64,000 nucleotides of DNA from Dacryopinax spathularia. Its lineage: Eukaryota; Basidiomycota; Dacrymycetes; Dacrymycetales; Dacrymycetaceae. Shown here in pieces: positions 63,020-64,000 of this stretch. The DNA lies in contig JBBPFI010000013.1 of assembly GCA_037974965.1 (NCBI GenBank), positions 930,001-994,000 of the forward strand. Direction: 5' to 3'. Position numbers and translations under genes: made by a program. A model generated the notes under the pieces. That model was not told the DNA's origin. It ran no database searches and worked only from the letters and a program-made list of their open reading frames with translations. How positions within the stretch are numbered: the first letter of the stretch is position 1; the number at the start of each line of letters is the position of its first letter.

Positions 63020-63447
63020 TTGTCTTTACCCTGTCCACGTTACCTGTTGCATGTGATACCGCCAATGATATATCTGTGTCCTGCCAATAACAGAGTGCAC
63101 TCGACATGTCAGACTGCACTCAGTGTAATGGAGTACACCCGCGTGATGGAGCTGATTCAATGAGGGAGTCCATCCGCGTGACGGAGTCCATAGTGTGACG
63201 GAGCTGATTCGGTCAGGGTTCACTCCTGCATGACGGAGTACGCCCAGCATGACGGAGCTGATTCAATGAGGGTCCACTGCCGCATGACGGAGTACACCCA
63301 GCATGACGGAGCTGATTCAATGAGGGTCCACTCCCGCATGACGGAGTACACCCAGCATGACGGATCTCAGTCCGGATGCAAATCAGCTACCTTACAACGT
63401 CACACAAGCACATCCTCTCCTTCGCATCTCATCTCCCCGACCCCACC
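63020..63447 (+). repeat. 54-bp tandem repeat upstream of paralogue copy 3
   Basis: Units beginning GCATGACGGAGTACRCCCA start at about 63228, 63282 and 63336 (period 54 bp). More diverged units with TGACGGAGCTGATTC lie from about 63138. The array ends about 80 bp before the ATG at 63448. The same TGACGGAGCT word occurs in the region before copy 2. Open frames through the array (reading MTEYTQHDGADSMRVH repeatedly) are a by-product of the period being divisible by three. Confidence 0.8.
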
Positions 63448-64000
63448 ATGTCCCCGCCGTCAACAAGCACTCTTCCATCCCCCTCCTTCTTCCACAGCTC
63501 CCCAAAGATGGCCACGCAAAAAGCTGAGAGCCCCGACAAAGGTGTTGGTGAGGAAAGCAAGAGCCTGGGAGAGCATCCTTCCTCCGGTTAGTCCCCAACC
63601 ATGCGCATACATCAGACTTACTCCGTTCTTTGCATAGACGCTCAGGACAAATGTCAGTGCGCGCATCTGGACATTGCAGCTCTCCAGGCCGATCTCCGCA
63701 ACATGGTTATACGCATCCGCAATCTCGAGCAAGAGGGCAAGACCCAGTGGGAGCGGGGAGACGATGTGCAGAACGAGGTCGAGGCGCTTCAGGAACAAGT
63801 GGATGCTTTGAAACAGCAGAACAGGCTGTTTCAACAGGAGAACGAGCTGCTCTGGCAGAATGTTAAACATTTGCAGGCCAGTACACTCGTGCGTCCCACA
63901 TACTTCTTCCGCTTGGTCTGTGTTCTTACTGTTCCACCAGCACAACAACCTCTGCACGAAGCTGCAGTGGAGGGAGATTATCATGGTCGGTCGCAAAGAG
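63448..64000 (+). CDS. Tandem paralogue copy 3, cut by the window end
   Basis: Start MSPPSTSTLPSPSFFHS at 63448; exons 63448-63586, 63638-63888 and 63941 onward. Phases are 1 then 0, so the copy lacks a counterpart of the 192-nt second exon of copies 1 and 2. The middle exon is a coiled coil (IRIRNLEQEGKTQWERGD, then QEQVDALKQQNRLFQQENE) preceded by CQCAHLDIAALQADL. The last visible exon begins HNNLCTKLQWREIIMVGRKE, parallel to the DELAKIQRREII of the other copies. The GN-AAH part lies beyond the window, so the state of its motif is unknown. Confidence 0.72.

Noticed and set aside
63118-63372. CRISPR-like array of regular repeats
   Set aside because: Repeats are contiguous without unique spacers, the genome is a fungus, and no cas genes are near.

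Overview
The window looks like a chromosome segment of a filamentous basidiomycete, most likely an Agaricomycete. Genes are broken by many short introns (about 47-75 nt, GT...AG, often GTGCGT or GTGAGT donors). The lysine and polyamine enzymes are fused in the basidiomycete SPE3-LYS9 arrangement. The mobile DNA (a Ty3/Gypsy element with a FIDD reverse transcriptase, and a KDZ transposon) is of types common in mushroom-forming fungi.

Layout. 0.4-3.2 kb: a CDCA7-like zf-4CXXC_R1 nuclear protein. 4.6-15.2 kb: a young Ty3/Gypsy element with 419-bp LTRs, plus a spliced antisense gene between integrase and the right LTR. 16.6-18.7 kb and 22.4-23.7 kb: two HMG-box genes, tail to tail. 25.5-25.9 kb: a small basic protein. 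25.9-34.1 kb: a KDZ DNA-transposon cluster of three minus-strand genes, the transposase and two uncharacterised companions. 35.6-38.9 kb: SPE3-LYS9. 40.5-45.2 kb: a PMA-type proton pump with a large charged insertion in its actuator domain. 45.9-51.2 kb: a Dnf1/Dnf2-type phospholipid flippase. 52.1-57.0 kb: two small multi-span membrane proteins flanking an aldo-keto reductase. 57.7-64.0 kb: a tandem family of three paralogous coiled-coil genes, two of them preceded by arrays of roughly 200-bp repeats; the last runs off the window.

Housekeeping functions sit at 35-57 kb: polyamine and lysine synthesis, plasma-membrane energisation, lipid asymmetry and membrane tetraspan-like proteins. They are bounded by mobile or repeat-rich DNA on both sides. 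The least explained systems are the antisense Zn2Cys6-like gene carried by the LTR element, the two companion genes of the KDZ transposase, and the tandem paralogue family at the right end, whose C-terminal domain carries a GN-x-AAH motif resembling the core of HEPN nucleases. Exon boundaries quoted to the base were read by eye; where the sum of exons was checked it is divisible by three (CDCA7-like, HMG gene 2, small basic protein, SPE3-LYS9, tetraspan-tail gene, paralogue copies 1 and 2).
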